A stretch of DNA of 64,000 bases from Inonotus obliquus (Eukaryota > Basidiomycota > Agaricomycetes > Hymenochaetales > Hymenochaetaceae). The notes under the pieces were generated by a model. The model was not told where the DNA came from. It searched no databases and was given only the letters and a program-made list of their open reading frames with translations. The stretch spans positions 434,001-498,000 of the forward strand of contig JAJHTX010000013.1 in assembly GCA_032164295.1 (NCBI GenBank), given 5' to 3'. Position numbers and translations under genes: made by a program. Of this stretch, positions 37,786 through 47,799 are shown piece by piece (position 1 is the first letter of the stretch; the number at the start of each line of letters is the position of its first letter).

Positions 37786-39720
37786 CAGAGGCTACAATCA
37801 ATATGGGCTTAATTCTGTGATTCTACTGTTTCTTACTTCTCTTTAGACTACGGTACTTCTGTTGTTCTATCTATATCTACAGTTCTATTAGAACACAAAG
37901 CTTCTACAATTCTACTAGACTCAGATCAGTTGGGAACTGGTTCTACAAGCATTATACCAGACTTTTATGCCAGTACCAAGCTACCAACCTTCGATACTGA
38001 TAATACCAAAACTATATCGATCCCAGACTTCTCTATTTCTACACCTGTACTCTGTGGCCCACACCTTACAGTCAATACTGCATTCTCAGTAATCCATACT
38101 GTTAATGGTACTTGGTATTCTAGGTAGAAACTGCCAGTCCGACTTGAAAGTGATGCTAAACTATGCCCAGTCAGTCTAAACTAGTGTAATAACTACGTTC
38201 TGAAAGGTACTGAAGGGTATGAGTGATCTTATTGATGCCTAGAGATGGCCCTAGCATACTAATCAGTACCAAATAATTGAGTACCTCACCACCAAGGTCT
38301 GGTTATACCAACATGTCAATATTAGCATGCTAAAAGTACGAGAATGTGGCTAGTATCAGAAGTACCAGTCGAGAGAGATACAATTTAGGTACGTTGGGAG
38401 GGCCAGTATGTAGCGGTGAAGAGAACTACATGCAGCTGAGCTCAGTATCGATAAATGTGCGAGATCGCGTCCGGTACCGGAGGTACCGAGACGAGGGGTG
38501 TATGGTTTTAAGTGGGGGGAGGGCTAATATGTGCCGGTACTTAACCAGTACGGTCACGGTACTTGTTGTCTATGAAAAGGGGGAGTGAATGGATGGGCCA
38601 GAAGCGAAGAGTATGTGATTCTGGTATGAAAAGGACAGTTTAGAACGTGGGAAAAACTTCGGTATAGGTCGCTATAAGAGAGAACGTAGCAAAACAAGAG
38701 TCTAATACCGTGGGAAAAACCTCGGTACAGGTCGGTACAGAAACAAAGGGGTCGGTATGTGAAGGTATGTTGTCAAACAAGAAGATCAGTACAGAAACTA
38801 AAGGATGACGTGCAGAATACAAAGAATAACAAAACGTCGGTACCGTGGGAAAAACGTCGGTACACGTCGGTACTGCAAGAAAACAACTGGCACGGGGTGG
38901 TATAGCAAGAAACTGAAGGGGAGAGACTGGTGGATGAAGGTGTCGACTGGACGGGGAAGCAAACCTGAGCCCTCACACGGGAGGCTAACTCTGAAGGTTC
39001 ACTTGAGACGGAACTGGGATGGGACTGGGACGAAGCTTGAGATGAGACTGAGACGGAACTGAGAAGGGGGTGAGGAAACCCGAGCCCTCACGTTAGAGGC
39101 TAGCTCCTAAGATTACCTGGAGAGCTACTACGTACAGGAGGAGATATTTATACAACTGTACCGTAGTTAGCTCATAAGTCCAAAAGGAGAAAGTAAAAAG
39201 GAAGATCAAAACAAAGAAAAATGTCATAAGAAGACTGATTACAGTAGAGCCATCAGGGGGACAACAAGAAAGGGTTAGGGAGGACAAGAAACCAATGAAA
39301 ACGTAGCATATAGTACCCCTGGATGAAAAGTCCTCAGGACAAGAGATTTGAACCCCTGCCAAACGATACCGACGCGTTCCTGGTGGTACCGGACCTGAAA
39401 ACCTTAATAGATACTGACCCTGAGCTTCCCCAATGAACCGGCATGCATACTCCAACCATCAGGAATGAATACCAGAGAGGAAGACGTCCGATCCATGTCA
39501 TGAGAGCATGTTGAATTGTCAATTTGTCTCGGTACCGGGTTTCTCGGCACTCGGTACTCTCGGTATTCTCGGTACCGGGTTTCTTGGCGCTCGGTATCGG
39601 TACTCTCGGCATTCGGTATCTTGAGAAATGTGACCGACAGTTTCTCTAGGTGTGCTGGTGAATACTGGAAGGTGTAGATGGGACTGTACCGTAGCATGGG
39701 GTAAGCGTAGAATGGGATAC
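37786..39720 (+). repeat. RepD copy 2 (left arm of large inverted repeat)
   Basis: Plus-oriented copy starting GAGGCTACAATCAATATGGG. Up to about 38330 it follows copy 1; from 38418 it contains the 1.3-kb unit bounded by inverted 30-mers. From 38466 to 39720 it is the reverse complement of 39770-41030. Confidence 0.7.
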
Positions 39721-39759
39721 CGGGGTTGATACCGAGCTCAGCTGCACGTAGTTCTCTTC
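38418..39759. mobile_element. 1.34-kb unit with 30-bp terminal inverted repeats, non-coding
   Basis: Bases 38418-38447 (starting GAAGAGAACTACATGCAGC) and the reverse complement of 39730-39759 match at 28 of 30 positions. Related units occur inverted in RepD copy 3 and, without a left terminus, in copy 4 (right terminus at 44429-44458), while RepD copy 1 lacks it. The termini suggest a TIR-type non-autonomous element, but no target duplication is visible and no transposase is encoded. Confidence 0.45.
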
Positions 39760-41030
39760 ATCGAGCCCAGTATCTCATTCTATGCTTACCCCATGCTACA
39801 GTACAGTCCCATCTACACCTTCCAGTATCCACTAGCACACCTAGAGAAACCATCAGTCCCATTTCTCAAAGTACCGAATGCCGAGAGTACCGGTACCAAG
39901 CACCAAGAAACCTGGTACTGAGAATACCGAGAGTACCAAGTGCCGAGAAACCCAGTACCGAGACAAATTGACAATTCAACATGCTCTCATAACATGGATC
40001 AGACATCTCCCTCTCTGGTATTCATTTCTGATGGTTGGCTTATGCATGCCGGTTCTTTGGAGAAGCTCAGGGTCAGTATCTGTTAAGGTTTTCGGGTCCG
40101 GTACCATCGGAAATGTGTCGGTATCGATTGGCAGGGGTGCAGATCTCTTGTTCTGAGGACTCTTCATCTAGGGGTACTATATGCTACATTTTCATTGGTA
40201 TCTTGTCCTCCCTAACCCTTTCTTGTTGTCCCTCTGATGGTGCTACTGTATTCATTCTTCTTATAACATTTTTCTTCAGACTTTTCTTTGTTTTGATCTT
40301 TCTTTTTACTTTCTCCTTTTGGACTTATGAGCTAACTATGGTACAGTAGTATAAATATCTCCTCCTGTACATAGTAGCTCTGGAGATAATTTTAGGAGCT
40401 AGGCTCTAGTGTGAGGGCTCGGGTTTCCTCACCCCCTTCTCAGTTCCGTCTCAGCCTCGTCTCAATTTCCGTCCCAGTCCCATTCCAGTTCCGTCTCAAA
40501 TGAACCTTCGGAGTTAGTCTCCCGTGCGAGAGCTCAGGTTTACTTCCCAGCACAGTCGACATCTTTATCCACCAGTCTTCCTCATTCAGTCCCTTGCTAT
40601 ACCACCCCGTGCCAGTTATTCTCTTGCAGTACCGACCTGTACCAACATTTTTCCCACGGTACTGACCTTTTGTTATCCTTTGTATTTTGCATGTCATCCC
40701 TTAGTTTCTGTACTGATCTTCTTGTTTGACAACATACCTCCACGTACCGACCTCTTTGTTTCTGTACTGACCTGTACCGAGGTTTTTCTCATAGTATTAG
40801 ACTTTTGTTTTGCTACGTTCTCTCTTGTACCGACCTGTACTAAAGTTTTTCCCACGTTCTGACCTGTCCTCTTTTCATACCAGTCTCATACCCTTCCCTT
40901 CCAGCCAGTCCTTTGCATCTCTCTTCTACAGACAACAAGTACCGTGACCGTACTGGTTAAGTACCAGCATATATTAGCCCTCCCCCACTTAAAACCATAC
41001 ACCTCTCGTCTCGGTATTTTGGTACCGAAC
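38466..41030. repeat. Large inverted repeat, arms about 1.26 kb, 49-base loop
   Basis: Left arm 38466-39720 and right arm 39770-41030 are reverse complements with scattered transitions; the loop is 39721-39769 and the axis lies at 39745. Arm lengths agree within a few bases. Near the loop the match is almost perfect (39665-39720 against 39770-39825). It is produced by two RepD copies placed head to head. Confidence 0.8.
39525..39625. repeat. Degenerate CTCGGTA(C/T) tandem repeat
   Basis: Roughly ten-base units of the type CTCGGTACTCT / CTCGGTATTCT / CTCGGTACCGGG repeat through this stretch. The inverted counterpart (TACCGAGA-type units) lies at about 39870-39965 and a decayed one near 44225-44325. 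Confidence 0.6.
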
Positions 41031-42530
41031 ATGATCTCGCACATTTAGTGGTACCAAGTTGTTCTGTTACAGACACATTATTGAGAGAGGTAGGATGACC
41101 TAGAAAGGTAGTAGAGTATAGGGAGACTTCAGGTAACTACTCACAAGAGGAAGTGGCAGGAGGCAATCGGTACCAAGATGAATCTGTTGATACTAAGTTA
41201 TCTAGTATTGGTACCAAGACAGTAAAGGCAAAAGGAGCTACTCTAGTACTAGTTTGCAATATCCAAGGAGGCGAAACAAAGAGAGACAACTGGAGAAGAG
41301 ATGGTGAGGAGTCTTGGTGGGGTGAAGTGCAAGACAAGAGGCGAAGACTACAAGAGACAATATCGACGAATACTGGTATCGATATCAGTGTCTATGAGAT
41401 AAGACAAATGAACTAGGACTTGAATGAGATGAGCAAAACCTGGATCTTAACTCAGGAAGCTCCTCTCAGATTAGCTGCCCTGCTAAGTAGAACATGCAAG
41501 CTATAAATACTATAATACCATAGCTATTCAAGATACCAAATAAGAATTTTTACAAGTTGAATTGTACTATAATCTGGTATAAGAAGGAAAACATAAAGTT
41601 GAAATAAATGTAAAAATATGATCAGGGGAAACATAAGATGATGAATGAGTGTGAAGTTTTATTAGGGGGAAACTAAGAATAGGGTAGAACAAGACAAGAA
41701 TTTAAATTAAACTCATAACGAGCGATACCGATGTAAGGTGGTGATACCAACATTAAGGCCAATACTAATAGATGGACCATCCTAAAGTGTTTCAGACTAT
41801 AGCAAGGGTGATTCTGACTGTGGTTCTGTCATCTCCTTCTTTAAAGAAGCACATTATTAAGATTTACCTTTATTCCAGTATCCTGATCTGTGTAGCATCA
41901 GTCAGGGGCAGCTACTAAGCGATCAGACTGTGTGCACCAATGTTGACATGTTGGTATAACCAGACCTTGGCGGTAAGGTACTCAATTGCTCAGTACCGAT
42001 CAGTATGCTGGGGCTATCTCTGCATTGATAAGATCACTTGTGTCCTTTGATACCTTTCAGAATGTGGTCATTGTGCTAGTCTGGACCGATTGGGCATAGC
42101 TCAGCATCGCTTCTGAGTCAGACTGGCAGTTTCTACCTAGAATACCAAGTACTGTTGTCGGTATGGATCACTGAGGATGCAGTATTAACTGTAAGGTGTG
42201 GGCCACAGAGCACAGGTGTAGAAATTAAAAAGTTGGAGATTGGTACAGTTTTGATATCATCGGTATCAAAGGTTGGTGGTTTAGCACTGGTGTAAAAGTT
42301 GAGTGTAAGGCTTGGTAGTTCGGTACTAGCATAAAAGTCTGATGTAATGCTTGTAGAGCTAGTTCCCAACTGATCTTAGCCTAGTAGAATTACAGAAGCT
42401 TTGTGTTCTGATAGAACTGTAGGCATAGATAGGACGATAGAAGTATCATACTTCAAAGAGAAGTAAAAAGCGATAGAATCACAGTGTTAAGCCCATATTA
42501 ATTGTAGCCTTCAGTGTTTCCCTTTTGCAC
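39770..42530 (-). repeat. RepD copy 3 (inverted, most complete copy)
   Basis: Minus-oriented copy of about 2.76 kb. It combines the sequence of copy 1 (41430-42520, reversed: GATACTAG..AAAGGTAAATC; AAACATAAGATGATGAATGA) with the 1.3-kb unit (39770-41030). Its outer end at about 42515 reads as the reverse of the GGCTACAATTAATATGGG start of the other copies. Confidence 0.7.
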
Positions 42531-42534
42531 GCAG

Positions 42535-44790
42535 CCCAATTGCTTGGCAAATGCCTCTGACTGATATCACACAGATTAGGATACTAGAACAAAGGTAAAT
42601 CTTGATGACACACTTTTCCAGAGAAGAAGATGACAGAGCTACGGTTAGAATCGCATTTGTTATAGTCTAAAATATATTGGGATGATCCATCTATTAGCAT
42701 CGGCCCTAATGTTAGTATCGTCACCCTACATCGGTATCGCTCATCGTGAGCTTTTATTGGATTCTTGTCTTGTTCTACCCTATTTTAAGTTTTCCTCTGA
42801 TAAAACTTTGCATTTATTCCTCATCTCATGTTTCCCCTGATCATATTTTTATATTCATTTCAATCTTATGTTTTCCTTCTTATACTAGACAGTGGTACAA
42901 TTCGACTTGTAAAAATCCACATTTAGTATCTTGAATAGCTATGATATTATGGTATTTATAGCCTACACCTTTTACCATAGCAGAGTAGCTAATCTGAGAG
43001 GAGCTTCCTGAGTGAAGATCTAGATTTTGCTCATCTCATTCAAGTCCCAGTTTGTTCATCTTGTCTTGTAGTCAACAGTATTGATACTAGTAGTCATTGT
43101 CCTTGTCATCTCCTCCAATCACCTCTCTTCGTTTTGTCTTCTTAAGTGTCCTTAAATGTGCAAGATCACATCTGGTACCGAAATACAGAGACAAGAGGTG
43201 TATGGTTTTAAGTAAGGGAGGGCTAATATGTGCCGGTACTTAACCAGTACGGTCATGGTACTTGTTGTCTATGAAAAGGGAGTATTAATAGACTGGCCAA
43301 AAGTAAAGAGTATGAGACTCTGGTATGAAAAGAGTAGGTTAGAATGTGGGAAAAACTTCAGTACAGGTTGGTATAAGGGAAAACGTAGCAAAACAAAAGT
43401 CTAATACCGTGAGAAAAATCTGTACAGGTCGGTACAGAAACAAAGGGGTCGGTACGTGGAGAAATGTAGTCAAGCACAAAGGTCAGTATAGAAACAAAAG
43501 GGTGATATGCAGAATACGAAGGATAACAAAATGTCGGTATCATGGGAAAAACATTGGTACAGGTTAGTATTGCAAAAAAACAGCTAGCACGAGGTGGTAT
43601 AGCAAGGGACTGAATGAGGTAGACTAGTGACTGAGAGATGTTGACTGTGCTAGGAAGTAAACCTGAGCTCTCACATGGGAGGCTAACTCCTGAGGTTCAC
43701 TTGAGATGAAACTGGGATGGGACCGGGACAGAACTTGAGATGAGACTGAGATGGAACTGAGAAGGGGGTGAGGAAACCCGAGCCCTCACACTAGAGGCTA
43801 GCTCTTAAGATTACCTAGAGAGCTGCTACGTACAGAAGGAGATATTTATACTACTGTACTGTAGTTAGCTCATAAGTCCAAAAGAAGAAAGTAAAAAGGA
43901 AGATCAAAATACAGAAAAGTCTGAAGAAAAATGTAACAAGGAAAGTAAATATTGCAGCGCCGTCAGGGGGACAACAAGAAAGGGTTAGGGAGGACAAGAT
44001 ACCAATAAAAATGTGGCATATAGTACCTCTGGATGAAAAGTCCTCAGAACAAGAGATCTACACCTCCATCAATCGATACCAAGACATTTCAGCTGGTATT
44101 AGACCCGAAAACCTTAATGGATACTGACTCTGAGCTTCTCCAAAGAACCATATATGCAAGGTCCAACCACTAGAAATGAATACCAGAGAGAGAAACATAT
44201 GAGAGCATGTTGAATTGTTAAAATGTCTTGATACCGAGTTTCTCAGCACTCGGTACTCATGGCACTCTTGGTACCAGCTTTCTTGGCGCTTGGTACTGGT
44301 ACTCTCAGCATTCAGTACTTTGAGAAATGGGACTGACAGTTTCTCCAGATGTGCTGGTAGATACTGGAAGGTGTAGATGGGACTGTACCGTAGTATGGGG
44401 TAAGCGTAGAATGGGATACCAGGCTTGATACCGAGCTCAGCTGCATGTAGTTCTCTTCATTGTAAGCCAGTACCAGAATAGCTCTCTTTGCCTTTGCTGT
44501 CTCAGTATTGATGCTAGACGACTTAGTATTAATAAATTTATCTCAGAACTGATTGCCTCCTGCTATTTATCTCATAAGCAGTCTCCTAGAGTCTCTCTGT
44601 GATCTACCATCTCACCAGGCCACCTTACCTCTCTCGACAACATATCTGTAATAGTATGACTTAATATTGCCATGTACTAACTCTCCCAATGTACTTAGAT
44701 CATACTCTCTCAACCAGTATTTCTGGTACTGGCCACAATCTTACACTTTTATTAGTATATAGTATATGTGTAGAGAATAGACAGCTTGGT
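42535..44790 (+). repeat. RepD copy 4 (5' truncated)
   Basis: Plus-oriented copy starting inside the repeat (CAATTGCTTGGCAAATGCC, matching 35590). It contains the 1.3-kb unit (about 43160-44458) followed by TTGTAAGCCAGTACC and then the segment matching 36240-36480 of copy 1 (GTATGACTTAATATTGCC). No coding capacity. Confidence 0.7.
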
Positions 44791-44933
44791 ACACCCATGC
44801 TAGAGCCAACAATCAAACATGTCCAGTGTTACATTTTCGGTACAACATGCCTCTTGTGCTCTTTTAGCATAGTGATACATTGTAAAGAACTTCATTAAAA
44901 TCTTTAGGAGCACAAAATACTCTAACAACTAAC

Positions 44934-45031
44934 CTGCTTCTGCTCTTTCTTCCTTCTCACCATCTTAGCTGCCTTCTCCTCTTTGGTCATTGGTATAGTT
45001 AATGGATTTAGAGTAAGAGGTGGAGTTCTTG
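44934..45031 (-). pseudogene. Isolated exon-like fragment
   Basis: On the minus strand a polypyrimidine tract ending CAG is followed by a 98-base open segment reading RTPPLTLNPLTIPMTKEEK and then a Lys/Arg/Glu-rich helix (MVRRKEEQKQ), closed by a GTTAGT donor. This looks like one exon of a protein with a charged helix, as at the C-terminus of some transposases. No flanking exon was found. Confidence 0.25.
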
Positions 45032-45301
45032 CTGCAGGGGAGACAGAACAGAATCACTCAGGTTTTTTGTGATTATACTGAGTATCTCAATCAAACTTTA
45101 AAGTAAGGACCGGTGTGCATAGACAAGTGTTACATGGACAGTTAATATAACATGCATAATACCTTTATGAAGGATGTAAGTCATAGACCATGGCAAGCAA
45201 CATTCATATATATTTTATTAGATAATCATTACCTACAATTGTTAGAAAAGCAATACAATTCACTGTTATTAAGTCTGATTAATAACCAAAGTGATCCCAA
45301 T

Positions 45302-45658
45302 ATGAATTGGATACAGGAAAGGTTAAATGCGGTTACATGAGTACTACAACAGCCAATAATACCAGCAACACCAAGACCAGGAGTGTTACAGTATTGTAGT
45401 ACATGTAGACCAGCACACGAGATAGTAGAGAAGCTACTCCGAGAGATACTGAAGGAAATAATATACTCAGCAATAATTAAAGGACAGTCGGACATCATGA
45501 TTAGGAGACGGTTCATTATAATGAACTACGAACCGAATACAGTTGTACAAAAAGCTTATGAACGAGAAGTCAGATTACTCTCATACGATAATTATTACTT
45601 TCTAATGGCAATAGGAATAAGGAATGTTGCTTCAGAGAAAGACAATCACCAATGCGAT
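45302..45658 (+). pseudogene. U3-encoded ORF of element B, 5' part
   Basis: Frame from ATG 45302 (MNWIQERLNAVT), with a TGA at 45338-45340 where copy C has CAA, then VLQQPIIPATPRPG, YCSTCRPAHEIVEKLLREIL and IIMNYEPNTVVQKAYEREVR, ending at the site where A inserted. It continues in frame after A at 59627. It shares C-x2-C-R, I-x-E-x-L and a Y/H-x-P-x-x-V-V block with the U3 ORF of A. Function unknown. Confidence 0.55.
45654..45658 (+). repeat. Target site duplication of element A, left copy (GCGAT)
   Basis: GCGAT directly before the TG of the left LTR; the same five bases follow the right LTR at 59627-59631. Confidence 0.92.
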
Positions 45659-45716
45659 TGAAAGGATTGTGCTGAAATTTTGATTCGATTAGGAACGCCG
45701 ATCGAAACTACCCCGG

Positions 45717-46493
45717 ATGGGACCGGTTAATTTCACTGGCCGGAGACGATCAGGATCGACAGCGAGAAGCGAAGAACACGCACGGCTAATACAATCCGAA
45801 GCCGACGATCAAGAAGCATCGGCTAGCAACGCTAATCCCGACGATCACACTAAACCTTCGCAAACGATGCAGCAAGTACAGCAACCTCCAACGGCTTGCT
45901 ATAAATGCAGAAGAGTGCGACAGATCATCGAAGACCTACACAAGATAATACTACGGGAGGCAACGGGCATGTTGACATATCATGTGTCCAGCGAACGAGC
46001 AACAGCTTATCGAGAATACCACAATCCCCCGGAGGTCGTTCGAAATCGCACGAGGTCAACAATAGCAATGGATACGGCAATAGGCATGCAACCAAAGACG
46101 CACTGGACAATAGTAGGAATCCACAACATATTAGCACTCGAGTGCCCAAGCACATTCGTGGAGATCAGTGCAGACTATGTTACGAACCGCCGCTCACCGA
46201 TAACAGCGGCATGGGTTGCAAACACACTCAGGGAACTATGGGCATACTGCAAAGCTATTCGACTACAAGGAGACCTATACCTAGGCTGGAGAATACCTTC
46301 GAACGATACTCGACGAAGTGTACGGCTACTCATCGCCATAGGCACATACGTTAAACCACCTTGGTTTCCCCACGATGATATCCGATGTCGAATCACACTT
46401 GACGGCCCCGAACAAGAGTCCCGAGGCGACAAGCAAATCACAGCCTTCATAGCCCCAGATGCTATACAACGGAACCCCGACGGAATTCCTTAA
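45717..46493 (+). CDS. U3-embedded ORF of element A, left LTR copy
   Basis: 258 codons from ATG 45717 to TAA, wholly upstream of the LTR TATA box, so it lies in U3. Residues 1-60 are disordered and polar. A CYKCRRVRQIIEDL segment with a C-x2-C pair follows at about 62-75, then an ordered region with several Trp and aliphatic residues (HWTIVGIHNILALE; ITAAWVANTLRELWAY; LYLGWRIP; VKPPWFPHDDIRCRI). No known domain is recognised. The B-family LTR carries a distantly related frame at the same place. Because U3 is copied only at the 3' end of genomic RNA, expression would be from the 3' end of the transcript or from an upstream U3 promoter. The left copy may not be transcribed. Confidence 0.6.
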   Translation: MGPVNFTGRRRSGSTARSEEHARLIQSEADDQEASASNANPDDHTKPSQTMQQVQQPPTACYKCRRVRQIIEDLHKIILREATGMLTYHVSSERATAYREYHNPPEVVRNRTRSTIAMDTAIGMQPKTHWTIVGIHNILALECPSTFVEISADYVTNRRSPITAAWVANTLRELWAYCKAIRLQGDLYLGWRIPSNDTRRSVRLLIAIGTYVKPPWFPHDDIRCRITLDGPEQESRGDKQITAFIAPDAIQRNPDGIP

Positions 46494-46823
46494 ATGCACG
46501 AGCAACTGCGGACGAGCGAACTTTAACTACGGCGCAGCCATGCAAAACCAATGGCATACGAACACGCATTCAATGACTCACTCACTGACTCACTCTATGC
46601 ACAGGGCGCAGCACAAGGCCGACCCCGAGCATAGGTTTCAATTCAGTTCAAGTCAAGATGAGTCAACGCCGAGTCATCGCCTTGCACAGTGCGCAGTCGA
46701 TGAGTCAATCCGCAGCAGAACAATAGGAATACCGCACGAGTTTGGAAGCTAGAATAACGAATCAGATCGAGAGTAGGAACTACGGAGCGTAGGAAGTGGT
46801 CCGTCCACAACATGAGGAAAAGG

Positions 46824-46873
46824 TATAAATAGTTGTAGACTTAGACCGTAGCTCCCCATCTTTCTTTCGATCG
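46824..46873 (+). promoter_or_regulatory. LTR promoter: TATA box and inferred 5' end of element A RNA
   Basis: TATAAATAG at 46824. Exactly 34 bases on, at 46858-46873, lies ATCTTTCTTTCGATCG, the perfect complement of the primer-binding region at 47243-47258. The transcription start is inferred at or next to 46858. The same arrangement is at 59210/59244 in the right LTR. Confidence 0.75.
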
Positions 46874-47242
46874 TCTTGTCCATCGAGTCCTCTTAGGCAT
46901 CTAGCTTCTAATCTGAAGACCACCTAATCTGCTTAACCTCTCTTACTCTACGGCGTGGAACGATTGATTAGTCGTCCACCGACTAGAGAAGCTTGCGAAC
47001 GGCAACCTACCTGTGTTTAACTGGGTACTTGTCCTACTAGCCTGTCAACGAGGTTGAGGCCCGACTTGATCAGTTAAACGAAAATGTCCGAGGCAACGCT
47101 TATTATACTTGGGAATCTGCCCTGCTTGTGAAAACCGAGTAGGCTCCGGAAACTCTTAGAAAAGCATCGCCGAACCCGTAACACTGAGGCCGTCCTATCG
47201 TGGTTACTGTATAGTCCCGTAGGGCGAGCGTTTTCTAACATT

Positions 47243-47258
47243 CGATCGAAAGAAAGAT
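47243..47258 (+). promoter_or_regulatory. Self-priming primer-binding site of element A
   Basis: CGATCGAAAGAAAGAT, two bases inside the left LTR end, is complementary over 16 bases to the inferred 5' end of the element's own RNA. No tRNA-3'-end-like TGG site is seen at this position. Tf1 and related chromoviruses prime reverse transcription in this way. Confidence 0.75.
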
Positions 47259-47369
47259 CTCCTTCGGGAATCTCAGTAGATCAGTGTTATCGCTTTCTAA
47301 CATACGAAGAAAGAAGATCCACTCGCAATTGGGAGTGTAATAACCAACAGCGTCTAACGCTAGTGAAAG

Positions 47370-47573
47370 GTGCACGTCACTACCGTTCTACAAATTACTC
47401 ACATCATTATCAAATTAGCCACTGTTATTCTTTACTGGGCTTGCGTAGCAAACGTTAGTCAGGAAGAGTATCAGTTGTATTCACCCAACTTCGACTCGAG
47501 CAGTTGTAATTGCCAGCCACTCGTCGAAGAACCATTACCTGCAGTTCCTACATACGTAGTCGAGCTACAGTGA
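47370..47573 (+). CDS. Short membrane-segment frame in element A leader
   Basis: 67-codon open frame with no ATG (opens at GTG). It contains ITHIIIKLATVILYWACVANV, a plausible transmembrane helix that resembles the start of the pre-gag frame of element B (IKLIVAYSTVLTWLVASIIV). It is not in frame with the coiled-coil frame that follows, so joining would need splicing or frameshifting. May be a remnant. Confidence 0.35.
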   Translation: MHVTTVLQITHIIIKLATVILYWACVANVSQEEYQLYSPNFDSSSCNCQPLVEEPLPAVPTYVVELQ

Positions 47574-47799
47574 AACTATCACCAATACGATATACGATCA
47601 AGTGTCCCATCGCACATCGAATCGAGTACAAGTCTACTAGAGTCACCTTCATCGGAAGTCGACTGACTCGTAGCTAGTTGAAGATTGATTCAGAAGGAAA
47701 CCTGGGCTTACAGGAGGAGAAAAGAATCTGACAACTACGAAGAACATTATCCAGGAAGGATACGAAGTCAACTAAAGAAGCCAATTCGCTTATCGATAT

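Larger units (their letters stand above)
45240..45658 (+). repeat. Element B 5' LTR, first part
   Basis: U3 start of B, TGTTAGAAAAGC, up to the insertion point of A. The possible target duplication of B (ACAAT, 45235-45239) cannot be tested because the other end is outside the window. Confidence 0.8.
45659..47240 (+). repeat. Element A left LTR
   Basis: 1582 bp from TGAAAGG to CTAACA. U3 includes a 258-codon ORF; TATA box at 46824; inferred R start at 46858. Near-identical partner at 58045. Confidence 0.95.

Noticed and set aside
39093..40349. Hydrophobic ORFs of 120 and 104 codons (39455-39093 minus, 40035-40349 plus) with matching proteins
   Set aside because: They are the same repeated DNA in the two arms of the inverted repeat; the RepD copy 4 version is broken by a stop. 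Similarity is explained by the repeat, not by coding selection.
37930..42369. Matching ORFs at 37930-38127 (+) and 42369-42133 (-), and at 38805-39062 (+) and 40697-40440 (-)
   Set aside because: Again copies of RepD; short, low-complexity, no domain, frames not kept in copies 1 and 4.
45925..46450. Antisense ORFs within the LTR ORF and within gag/pol (for example 50477-50127 minus)
   Set aside because: They lie opposite longer frames with clear domains, and their Leu/Val/Arg-rich composition is what the reverse of A-rich coding DNA produces.
47241..47262. tRNA-type primer site after the left LTR of A
   Set aside because: No TGG start or recognisable tRNA 3' end; the 16-base self-complement explains the site better.
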